Below, piece after piece: positions 11,117 through 21,124 of a stretch of DNA of 64,000 nucleotides. The notes below the pieces were generated by a model. It was not told the DNA's origin, searched no databases, and was given only the letters and a program-made list of their open reading frames with translations. The DNA is from Morinoia aosen (taxonomy: Eukaryota; Arthropoda; Malacostraca; Amphipoda; Talitridae): the NCBI GenBank assembly GCA_030386875.1, contig CM059559.1, positions 61,456,392 to 61,520,391 of the forward strand, given 5' to 3'. Each line of letters opens with the position of its first letter. Positions within the stretch are counted from its first letter, which is position 1. The position numbers were made by a program, and so were the translations under genes.

Positions 11117-11230
11117 CCTCGTATGGAAGTTTGTCTTAGGTCGTCTTATATTAAGACATTTTTAAAAGCCAAGATGTTGGCATGTATCTCATGTGGCAAC
11201 GTCGTTGGAAATAAATAGTTTTCTTGGCTT
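11117..11230 (+). repeat. Right border of the interrupted minisatellite element
   Basis: CCTCGTATGG continues the last minisatellite unit, followed by TTGGCATGTATCTCATGTGG and GGAAATAAATAG. The same border, inverted, is found at about 15885-15985 (there ending GGAAATAAACATT and a T-run). This shows a defined repeat end rather than random flank. Confidence 0.75.
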
Positions 11231-11579
11231 TCTACTGACCTTACGAAGTGTAAGATTGCTTCCAGTTTGGCTTCCTCCTCGACCAACGCTCTACATATTC
11301 ACTTCTATTTGAAATTATTTTTTTTTCGATTATTTCGTAGTGAATTTAGTTTGTGTATTCATGGTGAAAATTAAGGAAGCTGGTGAAGTTTGCTTTCCTC
11401 CGAGAATATCCCTCTTCGCGGTCTTGTGCCAGCCCTTCGCTAATCCATTTGTCTCAGTTCCATCTTGCACTCCACACCAGAGAGGCGTGAATGACATGCA
11501 GGTGCATGGTCAGAATGTGTTGCATCAAACTTGGGGAATAGATTGGGTTATTTATTGTTCCTTCGTTTGCAAGGCTATA
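11231..11579. other. Intergenic, nothing recognised
   Basis: No convincing coding or repeat signal. A reading frame from 11340 runs on into the palindromic element that starts at 11580 and is probably fortuitous. Confidence 0.4.
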
Positions 11580-11846
11580 GGGCCGTTTACACTAGGGGAC
11601 ATTTCAGCCGTGAGGCGCGACACGTGTATACGAGGCTCACCACTGAGTTTCATATTTGTGTATGTTTATATGAAGTTCCTTATTCGTCACGGTAGTTACA
11701 AAGCTCTTCAAGTGTCGCGGATTACGAATTCGATCAAAGCGAATAGGAAACTTCGTATTAACACACACAAATATGAGCCTGAGTGGTGAGCCTCGCATAC
11801 ACGTGTCGCGCCTCATGGCCGATATGTCCCCTAGTGTAAACGGCCC
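11580..11846. mobile_element. Palindromic MITE with GGGCCGTTTACACT ends
   Basis: The left end GGGCCGTTTACACTAGGGGA is the inverse of the right end, and the arms stay complementary for about 100 bp each, through the GAGGCGCGACACGTGTAT and GAGGCTCACCACT segments. Total length is 267 bp. Related ends and the same internal motifs occur at 61590-62181. I could not fix a target duplication, so the superfamily is open. Confidence 0.8.
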
Positions 11847-13108
11847 TTTTTCTTACATCTTCAGCTACAGCCACGAATTTTTGACCTACTGCACATTTGT
11901 CACGAAATCCTCCGGCATCTTCAACCACCAATGCGTCGGTCGACTCAACACTGTCACATTCACTACCAACGTAGCCACCACGGTCAATAAGAGGTTTTAT
12001 TTCCTCTCCAAGAAAATGGCTCTGTAATATATTAGCCAGGTTTCGAAACACAGAGAAATAGGAAATTTCATAAACAAATTGGAAAAAATTGGAAATTTCA
12101 ACCAAACTCACCCGTACCAATGAAAAATTGAAGCTGAAAAACTTGCTCTTCAAAAAGCTAATACAATGAACCTATAAGTTAAGCTGTTAGAATTATTGAA
12201 CATCAAATTGAAGTGTATCAGTCATAATTTTAAATGAATTCGATCAAAACAAAATAATTATTTCCAAATGCTCAAGTGTTCTTTCACTTTTTCCCGAAAT
12301 TTTTTTGCTGGTCAACAAATTTTTACGGTGTGCCCACTTCTACACCAAAGTTGTCAATTAGACAATTCACGGGCTTGTTCCTTATTTTCCTTTTCAATAT
12401 GTAGTTATAGGTAAGAAAAATTTGTCCTAGTATTGTTTTTAACCAGTTTTGTTGATTAAATAAATGATAGTAATTTCCTGAATCAATTCAAGAATGTATT
12501 CTCAGAAATTAAAATAATGCTTCTCAGCTATGATATTGTTCAGAAATTTTATTTGGTCCACGTCCAATACGTCATGGTCTAGTTCAATGTGTTTTCGGCT
12601 TTGAAATTTGACATCAATTTTTCATGCAAATGAAATAGTCTGGTGATTGAAAGTAATATGAAGTCGATAGGCGCATTATTTCTCAAGTTACAATCCGGTA
12701 AAATTATGTGTAATGTCGGCGCTTGTGTGGGAGTTGAGGGGGTAAAGGGAGCGCAGCCCCCGCTGTCTGTGAATGGTCAGAATAGTTTCTATGTGCCTTG
12801 GACATAAAGAATGTTTCGATATTTCTTTCGAAAGTAATTTGAAGTCGATAGGTGCATTATTTCTCAAGTTAGTTCCCTGAAAATTACTTCTTTTTGACCC
12901 TGTTTGAAAGGAAAAAGACTCTGTTCAAGTTTGTGAACGTGCGAGTGGTCGAAATTCGTCACGCCGGTATGGTCAATATTGATTTTCATGTCAACTATTT
13001 TTTTTAATTTTGTTACCACATTAAGGTAATAGGGTTTATTTTAAGACGTTTCACGCGAATAATCTTTTCCTCGCAAATGCATACTTTCGAAATATTTAGC
13101 TTTTAAGT
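11847..13108. other. Non-coding stretch with one short direct duplication
   Basis: No gene is supported. About 53 bp is repeated directly at 12648-12700 and 12828-12880 (core GAAGTCGATAGG, then GCATTATTTCTCAAGTTA), 180 bp apart. The spacer includes GGGAGCGCAGCCCCCGC. Confidence 0.5.
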
Positions 13109-13219
13109 TGTAGTGCTCTACCCTAGTTACCCCTCAAACCTCGATTCTAGTCCTTTTATGTTCAGTAATTGTAATATGACTCAAAAATGAAATTCAACGG
13201 CGGAAGCAACACCACCAGG

Positions 13220-13620
13220 CCTTACGAGTGGTGACCCCAGACGAATTGCCAGCCCTTTTCAAATGATGACCCCAGCAGCTTCAAAAACTGGAGACCCAGA
13301 ACTGCCAGCTTTCTCCATCAGGTTCACCAACGGGCCGAGGCTTCAACATCGCTAGCCCCTTACAAGTGGTGATCCCAGCAGCTCCAAAAACTGATGACCG
13401 CAGCAGCCCTCCAGCTACTTCACTGACGGGCTAAGGCTTCAACATCGCTTGCCCCTACATCTATTGGCCGCAGCGGGTTCACCATCGGGCCTAGGCTTCC
13501 AAATTGCCTGCCCCTTACAACTTGTGATCCTAGCAGCACTCCAGCGGTTTCACCATCGGGCCGATGTTTCTACAGTGCCTGCCCCTATCAACTGGTGAGC
13601 CCAGCAGCACCCATCTCTGC
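13220..13620 (+). repeat. Degenerate tandem array built from primer-site-like units
   Basis: The motif (T/G)GGTGAnCCCAGCAGC recurs at about 13229, 13265, 13366, 13392, 13524 and 13593. It alternates with CACCATCGGGCC(G/T)AGG and CTTGCCCCTTACA. Spacing is irregular (about 30 to 130 bp), suggesting a decayed tandem duplication of the sequence around the primer site. Confidence 0.6.
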
Positions 13621-13731
13621 TCTCTAACTTCAACCTACGCAGCATCCAATCGCAATTTCCGCTAGGTGTTTCTACCATCCAAGAACGTTTAACCAACCGC
13701 GAAAATGCACAACCGAGCCGCCAAAACGTCA

Positions 13732-13815
13732 ACGCACGGCCTCTACGCTCGGCCTCTACGCACGGCCTCTACGCTCGGCCTCTACGCTCGGCCTCTACGC
13801 TCGGCTCAACGCTTG
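13732..13815 (+). repeat. 13-bp minisatellite, unit GGCCTCTACGCTC
   Basis: Five near-perfect copies plus diverged ends (GGCTCAACGCTTGG). It lies inside the non-coding internal region of the short LTR element. Confidence 0.85.
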
Positions 13816-13945
13816 GTTTCAACGCTCTACAGCATCGTACCTCATCGCTCGGCACCAACGTTCCGCAGTATCATTATTTTAATTAACTAAATTGTATCGT
13901 TCGAACTCCTTTCTCACTAGGGGGAGGGTACTTGTAGTGCTCTAC

Positions 13946-15884
13946 TGTAGCAGTCGCTACAAAAATGTCTCATTGTTAAGAATGATTAATTTTTGCGAAT
14001 TAAAAACTGAGAATTTAGGAAAAATTTTAATTGTGTGTAATTAATTTTTAATTGTGTGTAATAAATTTCGTGCTTACTTAAAAATTTGTTCGTTGAAATA
14101 TCTTAGTAAATTCCAGCAGTACAGATGGGTCGCCTCAACATGTATGTTACATGCCTGTATGTTATGCCTGTATGTTTGGGCTCAGCAAATGTTATGTGTG
14201 GCGATAAGCGGTGTTGGTTCTTGCGATGTCTGTTTACATTGAGTTAGCGAGAATTTTTGTGGTGTGAGCAAGTTCGAGAGGCCTAAGGCGAACCCTTGGG
14301 CCTAGAAATTTAATCACTCCCTCCACTTGAGACGTTCGAAAAGTGCCGATGTCGTGGGAAACAACTCGCCGCAGGGTTGATAGACATATGGCGCTACACT
14401 TGAGCTGCGAGGGTGAACATAGCAACGGTTTCGAATATTCAAGATGTGGATAGAGCGGGACTTACTGAGCTCTCGGCAAAGGGGCGTTAGCCAATAAGGA
14501 ACAGGTATAACAGGAAGGGGAAATTCGAAGGGGTGAAGCCACGTATAAGACAGCAAAAGCAACGCACAGGCGGAGCTTCGAGCATTACGTGTGGACTTAG
14601 AAACTGTTGATTGGCGGTACAAAAAGTAGAAAATCGCTCACGACAGACATTTTGGTAGAAGCTAATGAAATAAGTTGAGTTTAGCGCTGAGGATTGTCGG
14701 AGAAAAGAGGAAATTTTACGCGTTCCCTTTACCACGTTCACTGAGGGGAAATTACCAAACCTACCAAATCGTAGGAGTCATTTGATGGAACATGGAGATG
14801 CCACATTAGAGGGGAGGGTGGGAAGGATTTATCTGAGGATTGATCTGCTCGGATGAAAAGGAGATCGACGTGTGAATATACTGAAGCGGAATGAGCAGTA
14901 TAACTTCATCACTAGACATTTTCTGAACAGTGCATAAGACAGGCATTTGAACTGAAGCGAGTCGCGGACGAATGATTTTGTGGGTTGAAGTGTCGATCGC
15001 CTACTGTGCTGCTGGAATATCTGAGATAGAATAGATCAGAATAGACATGTCTCATGTGTAGCTCTTGTAAACTTAGGGGTGGCTGGCCAGCCGAAGCGAA
15101 TCATTCAGGATAATACTGTGATGTAAACATTTGGCGTATGCAGTTTCTAGATTCCATTACTTAATTTGTATCATTCCTAATAACATTCATTGTGCGTACA
15201 CTTGTTGATGCTTGCATAACGTATGGCCACAATCATAAATGTTAACCGAATTTCACCCTGTGTATTATGCCCCAATATTAGAAGCAACAGCTCGCAACAT
15301 CACGAGTGCGCTCAGAAAATGCGCTAAATAAGTTGGGTCATCTGTCATCGGTGAGTAACGGTTTGTTTTTAGTATATATTGTAATGTTAATTGTTTTGCT
15401 TTTGGGCTTGCCCATGAGTTTTCTTGTGTTTTCTGTGTATTTCATGGAGGTGAGCCAATTCCTCAAAACGAGCGTTCGGTTCCATGTTAGTGCAAACTAA
15501 TGAGGGACAGGACCGAAGTCGTCACGTGATATCATTTCATTAAATTTCTCATTAACATTTAAACAACTTACTTATTGGCATAAACTATCACTTTAAATTA
15601 TTACTAATAATTTTCTAATTATAATTATTTCTCTTAATGGTTTTGTGTAAAATCACACAAATAGAATATTACCAAACAGTCGCTTGAGTTAACCTAGGCG
15701 TTGTGGCGTGATGTGAATTTAGAGCTTGCTGGGTGAACAGTGTTTGTGGTTTTCTTCTGTGTCTTTCCGTGGATATTGTCATCCAGCGTCCTTGAATATT
15801 TCCAGATTCTCCGACGTTGACACACACCACACTGACCATTAACACAGAATCACCTGGGCCTTTAGAAAAAGAAAAAAAAAAAAG
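13946..15884. other. Non-coding, possibly old LTR material
   Basis: AT-rich and GC-moderate segments alternate without a credible gene. About 15540-15870 loosely resembles the 5' part of the young element's LTR (TTTTGTGTAAAATCACAC followed by a CGCTTG/GTTGTGG section). I could not establish an alignment. Confidence 0.3.
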
Positions 15885-16440
15885 AAAAAATGTTTATTTC
15901 CAAATTGTCACATGAGATACATGCCAACATATTGACTTTTAAAAGTTTCTTAAATATAGGGCATCCTAAAACAAATGTTCCATACGAGGAGTACTAATTG
16001 ACAAACCATCCGAGGTGTACAAGTAGATGAGCCATACGAGGCATAATAATAGACAAACTATACGAGGTGTACTAATAGACAAACTGTCAGAGGTGTACAA
16101 GTAGATAGACCATATGAGGCATATTAATTGACAAAATATACGAGGCGTACTAATAGACAGACCATTCGTGGTGTGCTAGTAGTCTAACAAAAGTTCTATA
16201 CAAGGAGTACTAATTGACAAACCATCCGAGGTGTACAAATAGATAAGCCATACGAGGCATAATAATAATAGGCAAACTATACTAGGTGTACTAATAGACA
16301 AGCTATCAGAGGTGTACAAAATAGATAGACCATACGAGGCATATTAATAGACAAAATATACGAGGCGTACTAATAGACAAACCACACGTGGCTTGCCAAT
16401 AGTCTATCTCTGTCAAGGGTAGTTGAATGAGAAATGAAAA
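15885..16440 (-). repeat. Inverted copy of the about 25-bp minisatellite element
   Basis: Read on the minus strand this repeats the left copy: border ATATTTTTCATTT..ATTCAACTA.CCTTGAC, then about 16 units of the GTATAGTTTGTCTATTAGTA type, then ACTCCTCGTATGG and the GGCATGTATCTCATGTG border with AATAAA. The array holds two higher-order blocks of about 200 bp, each with the same order of unit variants, whereas the left copy has one. It preserves the site at which the gypsy element inserted in the other copy. Confidence 0.85.
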
Positions 16441-16937
16441 ATATGCCCTAAAAAATATGCAAAGCCCTATCACCACCAAAAACATATTTCGTATCTTCTC
16501 GATATTCACCACATCATGCGGACATGGGTACATGGGATAAAATAGAGATACAGTGTAAGCCGGTTACCACTCATGATTGACAAATATCTACAAAATATTG
16601 GTAGAAATGGGTAAACAAACATATATTCAATATCAAAATTCATAGCTTGTACAACACACGGACAGAAAGATAATTTTACTACGATTCATATGCTCAAATT
16701 GCACTTTATTTCATTAATTATATATGACATTAATCCGATTCACAGAAACGCCCTCTGGGGAAGTGCTAGATCTATTTTTGAATCATTTCGCAATTGCAAT
16801 AAAATTTATTAACCGAATGGTTTTTGCGTAAAGAAATGAAATAGAAACATGTATATCTATTTATGTAGATACATATATATACCTACACACGTACACACAC
16901 ATATTAATTTATATACTTACTGAAAATAAAATATTAG

Positions 16938-16971
<34 letters not shown>

Positions 16972-17539
16972 ATATAACATAAAAGATAGAAGCAACCTAC
17001 CATCTACTACACAGAAAATGACAGCTGAGCTCACTGTAATCCTAAGAAATTTTTCGCAAAAAAATAACTAAAAGGAAGAGAAGACTTCGAAAAACATAAA
17101 AATGAGCTGTTTTTTAATTTCTTCACAGAAATTTTTAAGAAAAATCAGATTATAGTCAAGAAGCAACACAACTCTTCAGCATTATAGGGACATGTGTACG
17201 TGGGATAAAATGGAGTAACATTGTGGCCGGATATCACATCTGAGTGGAGAATATTCTCAAAATTGGCACATATAGGAAGATTAGGCCTTGATCCAAAATG
17301 ATAATTTTGATTACAGAAATTTAGAGTTTTTTCCGATTTGAAAGTTCAGTGCTAGTGTGCGCTGAACGCACGAAAAGAAAAAAAAAATAAAAAGACTAAA
17401 TGCAATGCTTAAATTACCCCTTTCCCTCCAGCTCAGCCGAAAATCGATTGAAAACATCTTCGAGAATGATTTTGAAATGAAATAGCGAGACAACGTTAGC
17501 CAAAAATTTAACTCATTATAAACTTTGCACAACCCTCAC
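16441..17539. other. Non-coding; short duplication and A-run
   Basis: A roughly 60-bp segment (GGACATG.GTAC.TGGGATAAAAT.GAG) is repeated directly at about 16520 and 17187. A TA/CA-rich microsatellite at 16845-16915 is followed by an A-run of about 27 at 16940-16966, which could be a retroposon tail, but no element body is recognised. No gene is supported. Confidence 0.45.
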
Positions 17540-19575
17540 ATCTATAAACCTGTTTATTGGTGTACACACAAAATGTATTTCATGGTATATTTGTCATACA
17601 GACGTTAAATATTAATACAGAAAAGAGAAAGAAATAACAAAATAAAGATGAAGAAATACTCCTAATTATGAAAAGAACGTTCGTTCTGCTGCACTGAACT
17701 GACGGCTGTGGTGCTCATTGTTGTCGACAGAAATAAGTAAGATGAATATACGAATCGCTTAGCAAACGTAAAATGAAATAGTTTCTAAATTTCTAAAAGA
17801 AATTTCAGGAAAAATTAAAATTTCTGATAGATGGGAAGTTCACACCGAGATGCTGCAGGCCCTATGACAGAGATGCAAAATGACGTGACACATTTACTCT
17901 AAATTCTTTTCCAGTTTTAGAGTTTTTGATATGCTGGGGAAGTTTGTTCCACAAAAAAGCTCCAGAAACTGAAAGAGCTTTTTGTCCCACGTTAGATGAA
18001 CGGTAACTGACTAAAACATCGTTCCTCCGGTTTGGTCTTTCGTTTGGGATATTAGATGGAAAAAATTTTACCACTTCTGCATTACTTTGGGGGAGGTACA
18101 GAGAGGAGAATACTCGTCGAGCTTTCTGGATCATGAATCTGTTCGGTATTGGGATCCAGTCGAGTTTTCTTAAAAGAGGGGTGACATGATCGTATTTATT
18201 GAAATTTCCTTTGCATACCACTTTGGCGGCGAAGTTTACACATTCTTGCAACTCTTCCTGACGACATTTAGGTAAGTCTCCCCACACAAGACTGCAGTAG
18301 TCCAGACGCGATAAAACTAAAGACTGAATCACTAATAATCTAGATTTTTCGTCAAGTGTGTTCTTTATACGATGAAAGAACATTAAGGTTCCGTTAATTT
18401 TGTTGCACATTGTTTCGACGTGCGAATTGAAAGTCATATTTTTGTCAAACCAAACACCCAGATTTTTAACCTTATCGACTGGTTTAATTGTATCGTCTCC
18501 AAATTTTAGCTTGAATGGTCGTAAATTTTCAGTCGCATTCTGTGATCCAAAAATAATGCATTGCGTTTTACTTGCGTTAAGTTTGAGGCCATTACGGTCA
18601 TACCACAATTTCAGATTTCTCAGAAGGTTTTCAGCGTTGGCTTGTGTTTCTGTTAAATCCGCCGTTGAGCTTGTCATGGCAATTTGTACGTCATCAGCAT
18701 ACATTGAGATTTTTGTGTTTGCCGGCATGGTGGGGAAATCGTTGATGAAAATTGAAAATAGGAGTGGGCCGATGATTGAACCTTGAGGAACGCCAAAATT
18801 ATTTGGTATGAATGATGACATTTTGTTATTCAAGCATACGGCATGAGAGCGGTTTCGTAGGTAGCTTTCAAACCACTGAGTGTCAATTCTGAGGTTTGAA
18901 ATTTTTTGTAGAAGTTTCTTATGCTCAACACTGTCGAAAGCTTTGGAGAGATCAAGCAATAGTAAGAGAGTTAATTTTTTTTGGTCAATATCATTGTAAA
19001 TTTTTTCTGTTATGTTTAACAGGGCGTCCTGAGTACTGGTATTCCTCCTGTAAGCATATTGATTGCGATGCAGTAGATGTGACTCGTCTATGTAAGACGA
19101 GAGCTGGTTTGTTATTACTTTTTCTAATATTTTAGACATAACAGGCAGGAGACTGATTGGTCTGTAGTTTGACGCTATGTCGATATCACCAGATTTATGT
19201 AATGGCTTAATTATGGATAGTTTCCATTGATCGGGAAACTTGTTTGTGACTATAGATGTATTTATTATCAAGCGAATAAAGGGTGCTGTGACAGGGAAGC
19301 TGTCTTTAATATGTTGGAGGCTTATGCCATCATGTCCAGTCGCTTTAGTATTCTTTAGTGAGTATAAGATTTTTCGTATCTCTATGACGCTAACTGGCTT
19401 TGGTCTCCACTTGTTGCTACTATTTGGGGATGAAACATCGCTCAGATTTGCCTCTGTAGATGTGTCTGAAACTGTCCTGGATACTTCATTGAAAACATCT
19501 TCGCCAACTTTTGAGAAGAAAGTGTTAAAGTCATTCGCCATTTCTGAGGGGTTGTCAAAAGTGCTTTTTTAGATT
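17540..19575 (-). mobile_element. 5'-truncated non-LTR retrotransposon (CR1/L2-like LINE)
   Basis: A 559-codon minus-strand frame at 17862-19541 encodes the RT part of ORF2. No apurinic endonuclease domain precedes it, so the copy is 5' truncated, as is usual for LINEs. The 3' untranslated part runs from about 17861 down to about 17540, where CAATAAACAGG is seen on the minus strand. The insertion end is not defined by a target duplication that I can see. Confidence 0.85.
17862..19541 (-). CDS. LINE ORF2 reverse transcriptase, open but N-terminally truncated
   Basis: The protein has non-LTR RT blocks in order: KATGHDGIS (about residues 66-74), SNYRPISLLPVMSKILEK (124-141), LLLDLSKAFDSVEH with catalytic Asp197, GVPQGSIIGPLLFSIFINDF (250-269) and YADDVQ at 281-286 with both catalytic Asp. 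A thumb region and a C-terminal SVSGAFLWNKLPQHIKNS segment of the kind seen in CR1/L2/Rex1-like elements follow. RT would copy LINE RNA at a nicked target. The frame is uninterrupted and the catalytic residues are intact, suggesting a fairly young copy, but without endonuclease it is not autonomous. The exact clade is uncertain. Confidence 0.9.
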   Translation of the reverse strand: MANDFNTFFSKVGEDVFNEVSRTVSDTSTEANLSDVSSPNSSNKWRPKPVSVIEIRKILYSLKNTKATGHDGISLQHIKDSFPVTAPFIRLIINTSIVTNKFPDQWKLSIIKPLHKSGDIDIASNYRPISLLPVMSKILEKVITNQLSSYIDESHLLHRNQYAYRRNTSTQDALLNITEKIYNDIDQKKLTLLLLLDLSKAFDSVEHKKLLQKISNLRIDTQWFESYLRNRSHAVCLNNKMSSFIPNNFGVPQGSIIGPLLFSIFINDFPTMPANTKISMYADDVQIAMTSSTADLTETQANAENLLRNLKLWYDRNGLKLNASKTQCIIFGSQNATENLRPFKLKFGDDTIKPVDKVKNLGVWFDKNMTFNSHVETMCNKINGTLMFFHRIKNTLDEKSRLLVIQSLVLSRLDYCSLVWGDLPKCRQEELQECVNFAAKVVCKGNFNKYDHVTPLLRKLDWIPIPNRFMIQKARRVFSSLYLPQSNAEVVKFFPSNIPNERPNRRNDVLVSYRSSNVGQKALSVSGAFLWNKLPQHIKNSKTGKEFRVNVSRHFASLS

Positions 19576-21124
19576 ATCTAGTACACTGGCCAAATTTTAA
19601 ACTGCCTCCATTTACGGACACGAGTTGATTAAAACATCATCTGCTAATTCGGTGGGCCTTGATCTTTAATTGCCACCTCTATCAAGATTTATTATCGCCT
19701 CCAGTCACGGCGCCCTTGATATATCTTACCTGCTCAAATCCAGCAGGCTTTAGCCCACACAAAGAAACGCATCGATCTTGTGCCTATTTTAAACTGCCCC
19801 TCATTGAACTAAATTCCCTAAACACAAATACACGTACGACCTCGTCAACCGGCAGGAGCCACTGCCTCAGGACCGAGAATTATCTTCAGCCAAGATCTGC
19901 AGGAACAAGTCTCAGCGATCCTCCCGGCTCCTTCAAATAAAGACGCTTACAAGCTGCGTAACCCCAATGCGTCTTCATTTACCTTCCTCGTGTTAATCTG
20001 AAACTTTCTCGAGATCTTTAGGTTTTGTAGTTGGTAATACTAAAAATCCAGACCAACCCAAACATAAAACTACACTAGTTACCCCTCAAACCTCGATTCT
20101 AGTCCTTTTATGTTCAGTAATCGTAATATGACTCAAAAATGAAATTCAACTGTAGTGAACTTTTGGGACACATTTCACTTGAATTTATAAAAACGTTAAA
20201 ACGAACATCCTAAAATTAGGTTATATCAATGGAATGTTTTTCATAAAATTACAAACCTGAATTTATTCGTTAAAACCCGAAATTTTACTAAAAATGTGTT
20301 TCGAAAATATTTGCCGATCACGTTTCCGTCCGTCACTTCCGTTGGAAACATTGCGCAGAACCATTACGCAAGCTCCTGTTAGCCAGCCATCAAGGCAGAG
20401 AGGTCATTCTCGTTTAGATTCTTCCGAGTGTAGTTCTTGGGCCCCAGAGGGGCATATGAAGCCACGAGACACTTCACACTCCACTGCCACATTCACCTAC
20501 CTTGCCCACTCATATAAAGGGGGTAAATAACCCGGTAGCCAAACTTGGCAGAGGACAAAAAACTGCCTCCTTCCTATTGGTTTATTTCTACTCAGTTCCT
20601 TTGCGGTGATTCCCGTTTCCTCATTCCCCTTCACCCCTCATTCCTCATACACGTTACGTCCCTCGTCCAAGCGACGTAACTATTTGAGCACTCTCGGGCT
20701 GCCTCTAACTCAATTGATGCTGACCCATATCCATCAACCATTGGGGAATTGAGCAGTCACCAGCTTTTTCTAATCACTGACGCTAAGCCGTTCAGAGAGC
20801 CATTGGATTTTACCATGCACACCAAACCTCCACCACATACATTCACCATCTCATAACAACAGCTGCGAGCCGGTTGCATCCCTACTCAAGATTGGACCAG
20901 GGACAGCTCATCCTGAAGCGACTGATGGGTGTTGACAAGTCTTCCCAACAAATAAAAACCAGAGAAAACGCATCCATATTTCCTTGCCCTTCCGTGTGGT
21001 CCCGTCCGTGGTAAAGTTCTAGTGAGGATTTGATTAAACCGATGCATAAAGCATCCGAACACCGTCTTCAACTTCTTCTGAGTTTTGCTAAACACTAAAT
21101 TCAATGTGCGTTAACACGCGCTGG
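19576..21124. other. Non-coding; contains a repeat shared with 13.1 kb
   Basis: About 73 bp at 20075-20150 (ACTAGTTACCCCTCAAACCT ... AAATGAAATTCAAC) is nearly identical to 13132-13200, which there forms the end of an LTR-like segment. An AATAAA at about 19936 and the shared block suggest that 19.7-20.15 kb is the tail of an old long LTR. The rest shows no supported gene. The last four bases (CTGG, 21121-21124) are the target duplication of the next element. Confidence 0.4.

Larger units (their letters stand above)
13109..13945 (+). mobile_element. Probable non-autonomous LTR element (short, non-coding internal region)
   Basis: TGTAGTGCTCTAC occurs at about 13109 and again at 13934. The second copy follows a purine tract (AGGGGGAGGGTACT). 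Just before 13229 an LTR-end-like segment leads into TGGTGACCCCAGACG, which resembles a tRNA-Trp primer site, the type reported for CsRn1 and Kabuki elements. Between primer site and purine tract lie only about 700 non-coding bases, mostly tandem repeats. This is the plan of a TRIM- or LARD-like element. The 5' LTR appears internally deleted (about 120 bp), and the 3' LTR would be split by later insertions. The interpretation is mixed, with no full LTR alignment. Confidence 0.45.

Noticed and set aside
11340..11789. 149-codon plus-strand frame
   Set aside because: It runs from unique sequence into a palindromic MITE and resembles no family; composition is not codon-like.
15306..15500. 64-codon frame with a hydrophobic stretch
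   Set aside because: A single short frame in AT-rich DNA with no neighbours, splice signals or homolog recognised.
18400..19572. Plus-strand frames of 79-128 codons opposite the LINE
   Set aside because: Shadows of the minus-strand RT reading frame.
20294..20530. 78-codon frame with Arg/Ser-rich content
   Set aside because: No recognisable domain and it lies in probable old LTR debris.
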